This document shows positions 40,562 through 49,128 of a stretch of 64,000 bases of DNA, piece after piece (position 1 is the stretch's first letter; every line of letters begins with the position of its first letter). Made by a program: the position numbers and the translations under genes. Source of the stretch: Sphingomonas sp. CBMAI 2297 (GTDB lineage Bacteria > Pseudomonadota > Alphaproteobacteria > Sphingomonadales > Sphingomonadaceae); contig NZ_JAPDIR010000002.1 of assembly GCF_029870595.1 (NCBI RefSeq), forward strand, positions 408,876 to 472,875, written 5' to 3'. The notes below the pieces were generated by a model. The model did no database searches. It saw only the letters and a program-made list of their open reading frames with translations, and was not told the origin of the DNA.

Positions 40562-42064
40562 ATGTTCGAAAGTCTGAGCGAACGGCTGGGTGGCGTATTC
40601 GAGCGCCTGCGCGGCCGTGGCGCGCTGACCGAAGCCGATGTCCGCACCGCCATGCGCGAAGTGCGGATCGCCCTGCTGGAGGCCGATGTTGCGCTTCCGG
40701 TGGCGCGCGACTTCGTCGAGAAGGTGACCGAGAAGGCCATCGGCCACGAGGTGCTGCGCTCGATCACGCCGGGCCAGCAGGTGGTGAAGATCGTCCACGA
40801 CGCGCTCGTGGAGATGCTGGGCCCGGACACGGCCGAGCTGGCGCTCGACGTGACCCCGCCCGCCGTGGTCATGCTCGTCGGCCTTCAGGGTTCGGGCAAG
40901 ACGACCACCACTGCCAAGCTGTCCAGGCTGCTCAAGAGCCAGGGCAAGAAGGTGATGATGGCGTCGCTGGACGTGAACCGTCCGGCCGCGCAGGAGCAGC
41001 TCGCGGTGCTCGGCACCCAGACCGAGGTGCAGACGCTGCCGATCGTCGCCGGCCAGCAGCCGGTCGAGATCGCCAGGCGCGCGCTCAATGCCGCCAAGCT
41101 CCAGGGCTATGACGTCCTCATGCTCGACACCGCCGGCCGACTGCACGTCGACCAGGCGCTGATGGACGAGATGAAGGCGGTGGCGGACATCGCCACGCCG
41201 AACGAGATCCTGCTCGTCGTCGACTCGCTCACCGGCCAGGACGCGGTGAACGTCGCGACCAGCTTCTCCGAGCAGGTGCCGCTCACCGGCGTGATCCTCA
41301 CCCGGATGGACGGCGATGCCCGTGGCGGCGCGGCGCTGTCGATGCGCGCGGTCACCGGCAAGCCGATCAAGTTCGCCGGCATGGGCGAGAAGCTCGACCA
41401 GCTCGAGCCCTTCCATCCCAAGCGCGTCGCCGGCCGCATTCTCGGCATGGGCGACGTCGTGTCGCTGGTCGAGAAGGCGGCGGCCGCGATCCAGGAGGAA
41501 GACGCCGAGAAGATGGCGGCGCGGCTGGCCAAGGGCCAGTTCGACATGAACGACCTGCGCGGCCAGCTCGCCCAGATGCGCCGCATGGGCGGCCTCGGCG
41601 CGCTGGCCGGCATGATGCCGGGGATGAAGAAGGCGCAGGCGGCGGTCGACCAGGTCGGCGGCGACAAGGTGCTGATCCGCATGGACGCGATGATCACCTC
41701 GATGACGCCCAAGGAGCGCGCCAAGCCCGACCTGATCAACGCCAAGCGCAAGATCCGCATCGCCAAGGGCTCGGGGACGACCGTGCAGGACGTCAACAAG
41801 CTGCTGAAGATGCATCTCGAGATGCAGACCGCGATGAAGCGGCTCAAGAAGATGGGCGGGCTCAAGGGCCTGATGGGCATGCTCGGCAAGGGCGGTCCCG
41901 GCGGCGGCATGGGCGGCGTCGGCAATGCGCTGGGCGGCGCCGGGCTGGGCGACATGATGGGCAAGCTGGACGGTCCCGGCGGCGCCGGCGGGCTTCCCGG
42001 CCTGGGCGGCCCCGGTGCCCCCCAGCTTCCGCCCGGTTTCGAGAATTTTTTGAAGAAGAAGTGA
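40562..42064 (+). CDS. ffh: Signal recognition particle protein Ffh
   Basis: 500 residues. MFESLSERLGGVFERLRGRG starts the N domain; G domain signals are VMLVGLQGSGKTTTTAKLSR, DVNRPAAQEQLAVLG, DTAGRLHVDQ, TRMDGDARGGAALS. The M domain is Met/Gly rich (MRRMGGLGALAGMMPGMKKA; GGGMGGVGNALGG) and binds the SRP RNA and signal peptides. The upstream in-frame codons to 40238 are not supported. First of a ffh-rpsP-rimM run. Confidence 0.97.
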   Translation: MFESLSERLGGVFERLRGRGALTEADVRTAMREVRIALLEADVALPVARDFVEKVTEKAIGHEVLRSITPGQQVVKIVHDALVEMLGPDTAELALDVTPPAVVMLVGLQGSGKTTTTAKLSRLLKSQGKKVMMASLDVNRPAAQEQLAVLGTQTEVQTLPIVAGQQPVEIARRALNAAKLQGYDVLMLDTAGRLHVDQALMDEMKAVADIATPNEILLVVDSLTGQDAVNVATSFSEQVPLTGVILTRMDGDARGGAALSMRAVTGKPIKFAGMGEKLDQLEPFHPKRVAGRILGMGDVVSLVEKAAAAIQEEDAEKMAARLAKGQFDMNDLRGQLAQMRRMGGLGALAGMMPGMKKAQAAVDQVGGDKVLIRMDAMITSMTPKERAKPDLINAKRKIRIAKGSGTTVQDVNKLLKMHLEMQTAMKRLKKMGGLKGLMGMLGKGGPGGGMGGVGNALGGAGLGDMMGKLDGPGGAGGLPGLGGPGAPQLPPGFENFLKKK

Positions 42065-42152
42065 TCCCCCGCCCAGCCGTCAGGCGGCGGGGCAACAACC
42101 AGACCAGACCCGGTGATCGCCGGGCTGACGAATACGAAGAAGGAAGATTGTA

Positions 42153-42704
42153 ATGGCTATTTCCCTGCGTCTGTCGCGCGGCGGCTCGAAGAAGCGCCCG
42201 TATTACCGCATCGTCGTTGCCGATGCCCGCTCGCCCCGCGACGGCAAGTTCATCGAGAAGATCGGCACCTACAACCCGCTGCTCGCCAAGGACGATGCCA
42301 AGCGCGTCGTGCTCGACAATGAGCGCGCCACCTACTGGCTGGGCGTCGGCGCGCAGCCGACCGATCGCGTCGCCCGCTTCCTCGACGCCGCCGGCCTCAA
42401 GGAGCGCACCGCCAAGAACAACCCGAACAAGGGCAAGCCGGGCGAGAAGGCCGTCGAGCGCGCCGAGGAGCGTGCCGAGAAGCTGAAGGCCGCCGAGGAA
42501 GCCGCCGCCGAGGCGAAGGCCGAGGCCGCCGCCGCTGCCGCCGCGCCGGCTCCGGCCGCCGAGGAAGTCCCGGCCGAGGGCTCGAACGAGGAAGCCGAAG
42601 CCGTGATGGCGGCCGAAGTCGAAGCGGCGACCGAAGAGCCGACGGCGGAAGCCGAGCAGGTCGCCGAGGCGACCGCCGAAGAGACCCCGCCGGCCGAGGC
42701 GTAA
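42153..42704 (+). CDS. rpsP: 30S ribosomal protein S16 with C-terminal extension
   Basis: 183 residues. The S16 core covers about 1-85: [50 protein letters not shown]. Beyond it runs an Ala/Glu/Lys-rich tail of about 95 residues ([20 protein letters not shown] and [17 protein letters not shown]), acidic and disordered or coiled. Most bacterial S16 proteins stop near 80-90 residues. AAGAAGGAAGATTGTA precedes the ATG. rimM starts after the stop with 3 bp between. Confidence 0.96.
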   Translation: MAISLRLSRGGSKKRPYYRIVVADARSPRDGKFIEKIGTYNPLLAKDDAKRVVLDNERATYWLGVGAQPTDRVARFLDAAGLKERTAKNNPNKGKPGEKAVERAEERAEKLKAAEEAAAEAKAEAAAAAAAPAPAAEEVPAEGSNEEAEAVMAAEVEAATEEPTAEAEQVAEATAEETPPAEA

Positions 42705-42707
42705 GCT

Positions 42708-43199
42708 TTGTCCGGTGATCAGCCCGTTACGCTCGCCGTCATCATCGGCGCGCACGGCGTGACGGGCGAGGTCCGCCTGAAGGTCTTCGCCGAGGACCTG
42801 TCGACGCACCGCCGGTTCAACGGCGGTGCGCTGACGCTCAAATCGGTGCGCGGCGGGCCGAACGGCACGATCGCGCGCTTCGCCGAAGTGGCCGACCGCA
42901 ATGCGGCGGAGGCCCTGCGCGGGACCGAGCTCAGCGTCCCGCGCTCGGCGCTGCCCCCGCTCGGCGAGGGCGAATATTATCATGTCGACCTGCTGGGACT
43001 CCCCGCCGTCTCCGACGAGGGCGCGGCGCTGGGCAAGGTCGTGGCGATCGACAATTTCGGCGCGGGCGACGTGCTCGAGATCGAGCGGCCGGCCGACGAG
43101 AGCGGCAAGGCGAAGCGCTTCATGGTGCCGATGATCCCCGCCGCCGTGCCCGAATGGGATGCCGAGCGGCTGGTGGTGAGCGCCGCCTTCGTCGAATGA
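42708..43199 (+). CDS. rimM: Ribosome maturation factor RimM (TTG start)
   Basis: 163 residues. QPVTLAVIIGAHGVTGEVRL is the N-terminal beta-barrel signature; EYYHVDLLGLPAVSDEGAAL and FMVPMIPAAVPEWD are in the PRC-barrel half. It binds S19 and helps 16S rRNA head assembly. The start is TTG at 42708, with GAGG eight bases upstream inside the rpsP end. The stop overlaps the phosphoesterase ATG. trmD, the usual next gene, lies 5.9 kb away. Confidence 0.94.
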   Translation: MSGDQPVTLAVIIGAHGVTGEVRLKVFAEDLSTHRRFNGGALTLKSVRGGPNGTIARFAEVADRNAAEALRGTELSVPRSALPPLGEGEYYHVDLLGLPAVSDEGAALGKVVAIDNFGAGDVLEIERPADESGKAKRFMVPMIPAAVPEWDAERLVVSAAFVE

Positions 43200-43921
43200 C
43201 GCGGACCGCGGTCCTTTCCGACATCCACGGCAATCTGCCGGCCCTGATCGCAGTCGTCGCCGATGCCCGGGCGCGGGGCTGTACGCGCTTCCTCAACCTG
43301 GGCGACATTCTCTCGGGCCCGCTCTGGCCGGCCGAGACCGCCGAATGGCTGATGGCGCGCGACTGGCCGACCATCGCGGGCAATCACGAGCGGCAGGTGC
43401 TCACCGATCCTCCCGGGCGGATGAACGCCTCCGACCGCTTCACCAGGGCCGCGCTGGGCGCGGAGGCGCTGGCCTGGCTGGCGGGCCTGCCGCCGACCCT
43501 GGCGATGGATGGCACGTTCCTGTGCCATGGCACGCCGCGCAGCGACGTCGCGCCGCTCACCGAGACGCTGGAGGGAGCGCGCCTGCGCGCCGCGAGCGAA
43601 GCCGAGCTCGCCGGGCGACTGGCGGGGCGCGGGGAGGCGCGCGTCCTGTGCGGCCACACCCATGTGCCGCGCCTGCTGGCGCTTCCCGGCGGGCGCCGGG
43701 TGCTCAATCCGGGCAGCGTCGGGCTCCAGGCCTATGACGACGATCATCCCCGGCCCTATCGCGTGGAGAATGGCGACCCGCTCGCCCGCTACGCGGTGAT
43801 CCATGGGGAGGATATCGGGCTCCACGCGGTCGCCTATGACCATCACGCCGCCGCGCGAAAGGCGGAAGCGGAAGGGCGCCCGGACTGGGCGATCGCACTC
43901 GCCACCGGGCGGATGGACTGA
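43196..43921 (+). CDS. Metallophosphoesterase (YfcE/MJ0936-type)
   Basis: 241 residues from MTRTAVLSDIHGNLPALIAV. Calcineurin-like metal motifs: DIHGN, LNLGDILSGP, GNHER, and CGHTHVPRLL with NPGSVGL after it. It should be a small phosphodiesterase or phosphatase; the substrate is unknown. It overlaps rimM by ATGA, an unusual insertion after rimM. Two metal ions are expected from the D-H-D-N-H-H set. Confidence 0.9.
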   Translation: MTRTAVLSDIHGNLPALIAVVADARARGCTRFLNLGDILSGPLWPAETAEWLMARDWPTIAGNHERQVLTDPPGRMNASDRFTRAALGAEALAWLAGLPPTLAMDGTFLCHGTPRSDVAPLTETLEGARLRAASEAELAGRLAGRGEARVLCGHTHVPRLLALPGGRRVLNPGSVGLQAYDDDHPRPYRVENGDPLARYAVIHGEDIGLHAVAYDHHAAARKAEAEGRPDWAIALATGRMD

Positions 43922-43996
43922 ATTTCCGCGCTTCTGCACCGAATTCTCACGCGAACTTGATTGGCCGCGCACGGGCCCAGGCGGCATCCTGCGATC

Positions 43997-44293
43997 ATGA
44001 CGTGGATCATCTGGTGTCTCGGCTATGCTGCGCTCGCCTCGGGCCTGTGGGCCGCGGGGGCCTTCCTCTTCCGGCTGGGGCACGCCGGCCGCTTGCTGAC
44101 GACTGTCATATTGCCGGCACTAGTCGTGGGGGTCGCCACCGGGTGCGGCTATTTCGACTCGCGTGCCGAATGGCCGCCCGAATGGGCGCTGATCTTCTTG
44201 GTCCTCTGCATCGGCACTGGAGCGAGTGCGGCAATCGTCGGGCTGCTGGCCTGGTTCATGCTCGAGGAATGGTTCGGCTGGCGCGCCCGCTAG
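43997..44293 (+). CDS. Small membrane protein (three helices)
   Basis: 98 residues, MTWIIWCLGYAALASGLWAA, LLTTVILPALVVGVATGCGY and WALIFLVLCIGTGASAAIVG form three hydrophobic segments; the end WFMLEEWFGWRAR is aromatic. The ATG at 43997 lacks a strong Shine-Dalgarno site; an upstream in-frame codon (43961) is less credible because it adds charged residues before the first helix. Unknown function; between phosphoesterase and serine hydrolase. Confidence 0.65.
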   Translation: MTWIIWCLGYAALASGLWAAGAFLFRLGHAGRLLTTVILPALVVGVATGCGYFDSRAEWPPEWALIFLVLCIGTGASAAIVGLLAWFMLEEWFGWRAR

Positions 44294-44334
44294 GGGCCGG
44301 TTATCCTCCCCGCGAACATCGGGGGATGCACGCA

Positions 44335-45852
44335 ATGAACTGGGTCCGTACCACGCTTGCCGCAGCGCTATGCTGCCTCGCCATGCCCGCCGCCGCGCAG
44401 ACGACGGAAGCGGGGCTCAAGCCCCGGTTCGAGGCGATCGACCGCCAGTTCGAGGCTTTCCAGCACGACACGCCCACGCCGGGCCTTGTCTACGGCATCG
44501 TCGCCGAGGGGAAGCTCGTCCATGTTCGCGGCTTCGGCGTGCAGGACCTGCCGGCGAAGCGCCCGGTCACGGCCGACACGCTGTTCCGCATCGCCTCGAT
44601 GACCAAGGCCTTCACGGCGCTGTCGATCCTGTCGCTCCGCGATGCCGGCAAGCTCTCGCTCGACGACTTCGCCGAGAAATACGTCCCCGAGATGCGCGGC
44701 TGGAAATATCCGACCGCGGACAGCCCGCATATCCGGATCCGGGACCTGCTCTCCCATGTCGCCGGCTTCGTCACCGACGATCCCTGGGGAGACCGGCAGA
44801 CGCCGATGCCGGAGGCCGAGTTCGCGAAGCTGCTCCGCGCCGGCGTTCCGTTCAGCCGCGTGCCGGAGACCGCGCACGAATATTCGAACTTCGGCTATGC
44901 GCTGCTGGGCCGGATCGTCGCCAATGCGTCCGGCATGCCCTATCGCACCTATGTCGAGCGCACGATCCTCAAGCCGCTGGGCATGGGCTCGAGCGGCTTC
45001 GAAGTGTCCGAATGGCCGATCGAGCGCCGTGCGATCGGCTATCGCTTCGAGGATGGCGCATGGCGCGAGGAGCCGACCATGCGCAACGGCGCCTTCGGTC
45101 CGATGGGCGGGCTGCAGGTGAGCGCCAATGACTATGGCAAGTGGATCGCCTTCCTGCTCTCGGCATGGCCGCCTCGCGACGGGCCGGATGCCGGGCCGGT
45201 CAAGCGCGCCACGGTGCGCGAGCTGGCGCAGGGGCTGAACTTCATGCGCGTGACTCCGCGCATGGGCACCGCCGCCAAGGACGATTGCATGCAGGCCGCC
45301 GCCTATGGCAAGGGCTTGCGCGTCTCGCAGGATTGCCAGCTCGGGCTGATGCTGCATCATGGCGGCGGCTATCCCGGCTATGGCTCGCACATGCTGCTGC
45401 TGCCCGAGGCGGGCGTGGGTATCTTCGTCTTCACCAACCGCACCTACACCGGCGCCGCGGGCACGGCCTGGGACGCGATGTTCGCGCTCGACAAGGCGGG
45501 GGTGCTCCAGTTCGCCGAGCCGCCGGCGACCCCGGAACAGGTTGCGGCCCAGGAGACCGCGCGCGCCATCTATGCGGCGGGCGACGTCTCCGTCGCGGGC
45601 TCTGCCCTGGCGATGAACTTCCTGATGGACCGTTCGGCCGAAGGATGGCGCAGCGATCTCGCGGGCCTGCGGGCGCAGCTGGGCGCGTGCGCGGGCAAGA
45701 CCGAGCCGCTGTTTCCGAACGGCGCGCTCTCCGTCGCCTTTCGCTGGCACTGCGACAAGGGGCTGCTCGACGGCACGGTGCTGCTGGCGCCTACTCGACC
45801 GGCTACCATCCAGGCCTTGCGCTTCCGGCCGAAACCCGCCGCGAAGCCATGA
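44335..45852 (+). CDS. Secreted serine hydrolase, beta-lactamase fold
   Basis: 505 residues with signal peptide MNWVRTTLAAALCCLAMPAA. SxxK is Ser88-Met-Thr-Lys91 (RIASMTKAFTAL); the YxN motif is TAHEYSNFGYALLG; HHGGGYPGYG is the third-motif region. A C-terminal domain of about 130 residues follows (LQFAEPPATPEQVAAQETAR) and may bind a ligand. It is an esterase or peptidase of family VIII/class C. ATG at 44335 has GGGGGA eight bases upstream; ATG 44326 is the alternative. Confidence 0.9.
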   Translation: MNWVRTTLAAALCCLAMPAAAQTTEAGLKPRFEAIDRQFEAFQHDTPTPGLVYGIVAEGKLVHVRGFGVQDLPAKRPVTADTLFRIASMTKAFTALSILSLRDAGKLSLDDFAEKYVPEMRGWKYPTADSPHIRIRDLLSHVAGFVTDDPWGDRQTPMPEAEFAKLLRAGVPFSRVPETAHEYSNFGYALLGRIVANASGMPYRTYVERTILKPLGMGSSGFEVSEWPIERRAIGYRFEDGAWREEPTMRNGAFGPMGGLQVSANDYGKWIAFLLSAWPPRDGPDAGPVKRATVRELAQGLNFMRVTPRMGTAAKDDCMQAAAYGKGLRVSQDCQLGLMLHHGGGYPGYGSHMLLLPEAGVGIFVFTNRTYTGAAGTAWDAMFALDKAGVLQFAEPPATPEQVAAQETARAIYAAGDVSVAGSALAMNFLMDRSAEGWRSDLAGLRAQLGACAGKTEPLFPNGALSVAFRWHCDKGLLDGTVLLAPTRPATIQALRFRPKPAAKP

Positions 45853-45874
45853 GCAGGCAACGCGATCGGGGCGC

Positions 45875-45911
45875 TTGACATTTTAAACCTACTATGCTAG
45901 TGGGAATTTAG
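45875..45911 (+). promoter_or_regulatory. Candidate promoter and short dyad
   Basis: TTGACA (45875-45880) stands 32 bp before the ATG at 45912, in AT-rich DNA. CTACTA-TGC-TAGTGG (45890-45903) is a partial dyad over the -10 position. The implied leader is very short, perhaps fewer than ten bases. Confidence 0.45.
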
Positions 45912-46490
45912 ATGAGCGGGGCCTCCGGTCTGTCTCGAACCCCTACCGGACACCCGGTCTGGACGGCGCTTTCCCACTATACCATCGGTCCCGAGGATGC
46001 GGAGTTGAGCTTCGCGGCGCGGCTGGCGCGCGAAAATGGCTGGACCGGTGCCGAGGCCGAGCGCGTTATCGAGGAATATAAGCGCTTCTGCTTCCTCGCG
46101 GTCACCACCGAACATCCGGTCACGCCGTCGGACCAGGTCGATCAGGCCTGGCACCTGCACCTCACCTATAGCCGCGACTATTGGGAGCGCTTCTGTCCCG
46201 AAGTGCTCGGCCGTGCGCTCCATCACGGCCCCACCGCCGGCGGACGCGTGGAGGGGCATCGCTATTTCACCCAATATGCCGAGACGCTGCGCAGCTACGA
46301 GCAGGTCTTCGGCACGCCGCCCGCGGATCTGTGGCCCGACGCGGGGCGGCGACTGCTCGAGGACCACAAGGCGCGCCGCGTGCATCCGCGCGACGCATTC
46401 ATCGTGCCCCGGAGGCCATTCCGGACCGCGCTGGCGATCCTGTTCGCGGTGCTCTCCGCTCTGGTCCTGGGGTATTTCCTGAGGAGCTAG
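45912..46490 (+). CDS. Glycine-rich-domain partner protein of TIGR04222 type
   Basis: 192 residues. FCFLAVTTEHPVTPSDQVDQ, then AWHLHLTYSRDYWERFCP, is the conserved block seen in proteins encoded next to TIGR04222 membrane proteins. A C-terminal transmembrane helix (TALAILFAVLSALVLGYFL) anchors it. The next gene starts 5 bp after the stop with GAGGAG in this gene's end. No function is established; the two probably act together at the membrane. Confidence 0.75.
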   Translation: MSGASGLSRTPTGHPVWTALSHYTIGPEDAELSFAARLARENGWTGAEAERVIEEYKRFCFLAVTTEHPVTPSDQVDQAWHLHLTYSRDYWERFCPEVLGRALHHGPTAGGRVEGHRYFTQYAETLRSYEQVFGTPPADLWPDAGRRLLEDHKARRVHPRDAFIVPRRPFRTALAILFAVLSALVLGYFLRS

Positions 46491-46495
46491 GACTT

Positions 46496-47329
46496 ATGTC
46501 GCTCGGACCCTTCGATCTCACCGGCGGGCCGTTTCTCATCCTCTATGGCGGGCTGCTGATCCTCACCATCATCGCCGGCTTCACCATCCCGCGCTGGCTT
46601 CGGCCCGAAGGCCGCACCCCGCGCCGCATCGATACCGACGATCTCGCCTGGCTGGCCGGTGGCGGCACGCGCCTCGCCGAGACGGTTGCCGCCCGGCTGC
46701 TCTCGACTCGCCAGCTGGCGATGGCGGGCAAGAACAAGTTCACGCCCGGCCAGTTCGGCGGCGGCACTCCGGTCGAGCGCAGCGTGCTCGCGCTGCCTGA
46801 CGGAGCGAGCTGGGATCGGGTCGCCGGCGCGGTGGGCAAGCACGGCGATGGCATCCGCGAACGGCTGGTCGATGCCGGGCTGCTGATGGACGGGTGGAAC
46901 GCGCTGCAGATGCGTTTCTTCCAGACGCTGCCCTACTTCCTGCTGCTCGGCTTCGGCTATGCCAAGCTGCTGATCGGCGAGGCGCGGGGAAAGCCGGTCG
47001 GCTACCTCACCGCCCTGCTGGTGGTCACCGGGATCCTCGCGCTCATCCGCTTCGCCGCGCTCGATCGGCGGACGTGCGCGGGGCAGGAAGCGCTTGCCGA
47101 GGCGCGCACGCGGAGCGAAAGGCTCCGCCGGGCCCCTGCCGGCGGCGAGGCCGATCTTGCGGTGGCCTTGTTCGGCACGGTGGTGCTGGTCGGTTCGGAC
47201 TGGGGCGGATTTCACCAGATGCGCGCGGCGAGCTCGGGGAGCGATAGCGGTAGCGGTAGCGGCGGCAGCGGTTGCGGCAGCGGCGGTAGTGGCTGCGGCG
47301 GCGGTGGCTGCGGCGGTTGCGGGAGCTGA
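46496..47329 (+). CDS. TIGR04222-type membrane protein with Gly/Cys tail
   Basis: 277 residues. Membrane helices at about 10-28 (GGPFLILYGGLLILTIIAG), 140-160 (TLPYFLLLGFGYAKLLIG) and 165-185 (VGYLTALLVVTGILALIRF). IDTDDLAWLAGGGTRLAETV is the family's N-terminal block. The end is low-complexity, with GSGSGGSGCGSGGSGCGGGG and then CGGCGS, five Cys among Gly/Ser. These tails are a hallmark of the family; the function is unknown. Good terminator downstream. Confidence 0.82.
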   Translation: MSLGPFDLTGGPFLILYGGLLILTIIAGFTIPRWLRPEGRTPRRIDTDDLAWLAGGGTRLAETVAARLLSTRQLAMAGKNKFTPGQFGGGTPVERSVLALPDGASWDRVAGAVGKHGDGIRERLVDAGLLMDGWNALQMRFFQTLPYFLLLGFGYAKLLIGEARGKPVGYLTALLVVTGILALIRFAALDRRTCAGQEALAEARTRSERLRRAPAGGEADLAVALFGTVVLVGSDWGGFHQMRAASSGSDSGSGSGGSGCGSGGSGCGGGGCGGCGS

Positions 47330-47341
47330 GCGCGCGGGAAG

Positions 47342-47375
47342 GAGGCCGGGCGATCCGGGGGGATCGCCCGGCCTC
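47342..47375. terminator. Strong bidirectional terminator
   Basis: GAGGCCGGGCGATCC (47342-47356) and GGATCGCCCGGCCTC (47361-47375) form a perfect 15-bp stem with loop GGGG, between the convergent TIGR04222 gene and the minus-strand secreted gene. Confidence 0.85.
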
Positions 47376-47381
47376 TTCGCG

Positions 47382-48290
47382 TCAGGGCAGGGTGGCGCCC
47401 GATCTGACGTCGATCACCTTGTCGCGCCGATAGGCGAGCACCCCGTCGATCGGCATCACCCGATCGATCTCCAGACCCAGATAGTTGGGCACGCGGCGGC
47501 CGGCGTGCAGCTCGGCCGGGACGATCGTGTAGCTGGCCAGGCGCGGATCGATCCTGTCGCCCGCTACCGGGAGCCGCCAGCTGACGCTGGTCACCGTTTC
47601 CGGCAGGTCGATCGTCGTGCGGGGCGGGGGCGTGCCCGCCGTCCTGGCCCTGCCGCGTTCCACATCGAACATGAGGATCATCGTGCCGATATCGGTGATC
47701 TGGCCCGGCTTCGCTTCGAATTCGAACGTGCCCATGCACATGCAGATGCCGGCATGGCTGCCGTTGCCGGCGGTCATGATCGGTCCGTAAAAGGCATAGC
47801 GGCCCGGCCGGACGCCCTGGATATAGATGGAAGCCGCGCTCTTGGAGAAGCGGTTGGCCGGGCCGAACGAGATCAGGTTCTCCACGTCGATCGGCGTGAA
47901 GGCGAGGTTCGCGTCGTTGGGTTCCACCGGTTCGGGGCCCGGCGGGCGGATCGCGGGCCGCCCGTTGCGTGCATCCTTGAGATAGGCGTCGCGATTCTTG
48001 ATCCAGGTGGCGTGCCTGCGCTCCCATTTGGCATGGGCCTTTACCAGCGCGGCCGCGCGGCGGGCCTTGTAGTCGGCCAGGTTCGCTTCGTCGGCGATGC
48101 GGATGAACGAGAAGGATGCCGCGTCCGCGTTGCGCACGGCGATATAGGCAGTCGCGGGATCGAGCGCGATCTCGGGCTTGTCCTTCACATGGCCGAGCCC
48201 CTGGGGCGGCGCGGCGGCCTGGGCCAGCGCGGCGGCGGGGGCGAGGGCCGCCGCGGCCAGCGCGGCGGCGAGGAGGAGGGGCTTGCTCAT
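47382..48290 (-). CDS. Secreted protein of unknown function
   Basis: 302 residues with signal peptide MSKPLLLAAALAAAALAPAA. The mature part is a mixed fold (AYIAVRNADAASFSFIRIAD, SIYIQGVRPGRYAFYGPI, ICMCMGTFEFEAKPGQITD) reminiscent of beta-sandwich lipoproteins in which a loop carries a ligand; no family recognised. The ATG overlaps the end of the gene at 48287 by ATGA, so both are made together. Confidence 0.75.
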   Translation of the reverse strand: MSKPLLLAAALAAAALAPAAALAQAAAPPQGLGHVKDKPEIALDPATAYIAVRNADAASFSFIRIADEANLADYKARRAAALVKAHAKWERRHATWIKNRDAYLKDARNGRPAIRPPGPEPVEPNDANLAFTPIDVENLISFGPANRFSKSAASIYIQGVRPGRYAFYGPIMTAGNGSHAGICMCMGTFEFEAKPGQITDIGTMILMFDVERGRARTAGTPPPRTTIDLPETVTSVSWRLPVAGDRIDPRLASYTIVPAELHAGRRVPNYLGLEIDRVMPIDGVLAYRRDKVIDVRSGATLP

Positions 48291-48934
48291 CGGCCGAGAG
48301 CCTCCCCCTTGGGGGCGATCATCGAGGCGATCTTGGCCTGCTGTTTCAGGAACGCCTGGCGCTTTCCTTCCTCGATGGTGGTGAAACTTTCCTCGAAGTT
48401 GAATTCCTTCCAGATGTCCTTGGCCAGGCCGTAACGCTGATAGCCTTTGAACGACATGCAGCGGCGCATGTTGACGCGGCGCAGCGCGCGGACCTGGGCG
48501 GAGCCGAAGATCGCCACCGCCAGCATATTGCCGATCGCGCCGCCGATGGCGCCGGCCATTGTCCCCTGATAGGGATAGGGCACTGGCGTGTAGTTGGAAT
48601 AGGGTCTGGAAAGCCCGCGCGCGAGCCCGTCGCAATCGCGCAGATCGGCGAGCGCTTCCTTGAAGCCGGTCTCGTCCCGGTGGAAATAATAATATTTATC
48701 GTAGTCGTCCGCCTCACCCGGCTCGGCCTTTCCATCGAGCGACGGCACCTGGATCGCGGCGACGTCTATCTCCTCGTCGGCATCGGGCAGGGATATGGTG
48801 GCCAGCGTGTCGTCCGCCGGGGCGGCGGCGCCGCCGCCCTTGGTCTCCGGCGTGTCGTTCCCCTGCTGCGCCATTGCCGGCACGCACCATAGCATGAGCG
48901 CGCAGGCTGCCCCGCGCGCGATCGTCGATTTCAT
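48287..48934 (-). CDS. Secreted protein with glycine zipper
   Basis: 215 residues, signal peptide MKSTIARGAACALMLWCVPA. Asp/Glu-rich mid-part (DADEEIDVAAIQVPSLDGKA) and a hydrophobic glycine-zipper helix (GTMAGAIGGAIGNMLAVAIF) near residues 125-145, then MRRCMSFKGYQRYGLAKDIW. It may be an outer-membrane-associated or membrane-inserting partner of the next gene. GGGGGAATGTC precedes the ATG. First gene of a two-gene unit, divergent from trmD. Confidence 0.72.
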   Translation of the reverse strand: MKSTIARGAACALMLWCVPAMAQQGNDTPETKGGGAAAPADDTLATISLPDADEEIDVAAIQVPSLDGKAEPGEADDYDKYYYFHRDETGFKEALADLRDCDGLARGLSRPYSNYTPVPYPYQGTMAGAIGGAIGNMLAVAIFGSAQVRALRRVNMRRCMSFKGYQRYGLAKDIWKEFNFEESFTTIEEGKRQAFLKQQAKIASMIAPKGEALGR

Positions 48935-49128
48935 GACATTCCCCCTATTCTCGCATGAGAATGGCGGCAGACTATCCCTGGGGCCGGGTGCTTCGCAAGC
49001 ATGCGGCCACGAATGGGTTCCGGGGCACCGGTGATCCATTGGCGCCGGATCGCTGCGGGCCGGGGGCGGCGTCGATGATGACGCAATCCACCCCTTGCCA
49101 ATCGCGTTCCCGGAGGGGAAAGGCTCCC

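Noticed and set aside
40262..41815. N-terminal extension of the GGDEF-EAL protein
   Set aside because: Those codons are antisense to ffh and contain no domain.
42065..42152. Terminator between ffh and rpsP
   Set aside because: The CCCCGCC/GGCGGGG pairing is short, lacks a U-run, and the genes are close enough to be co-transcribed.
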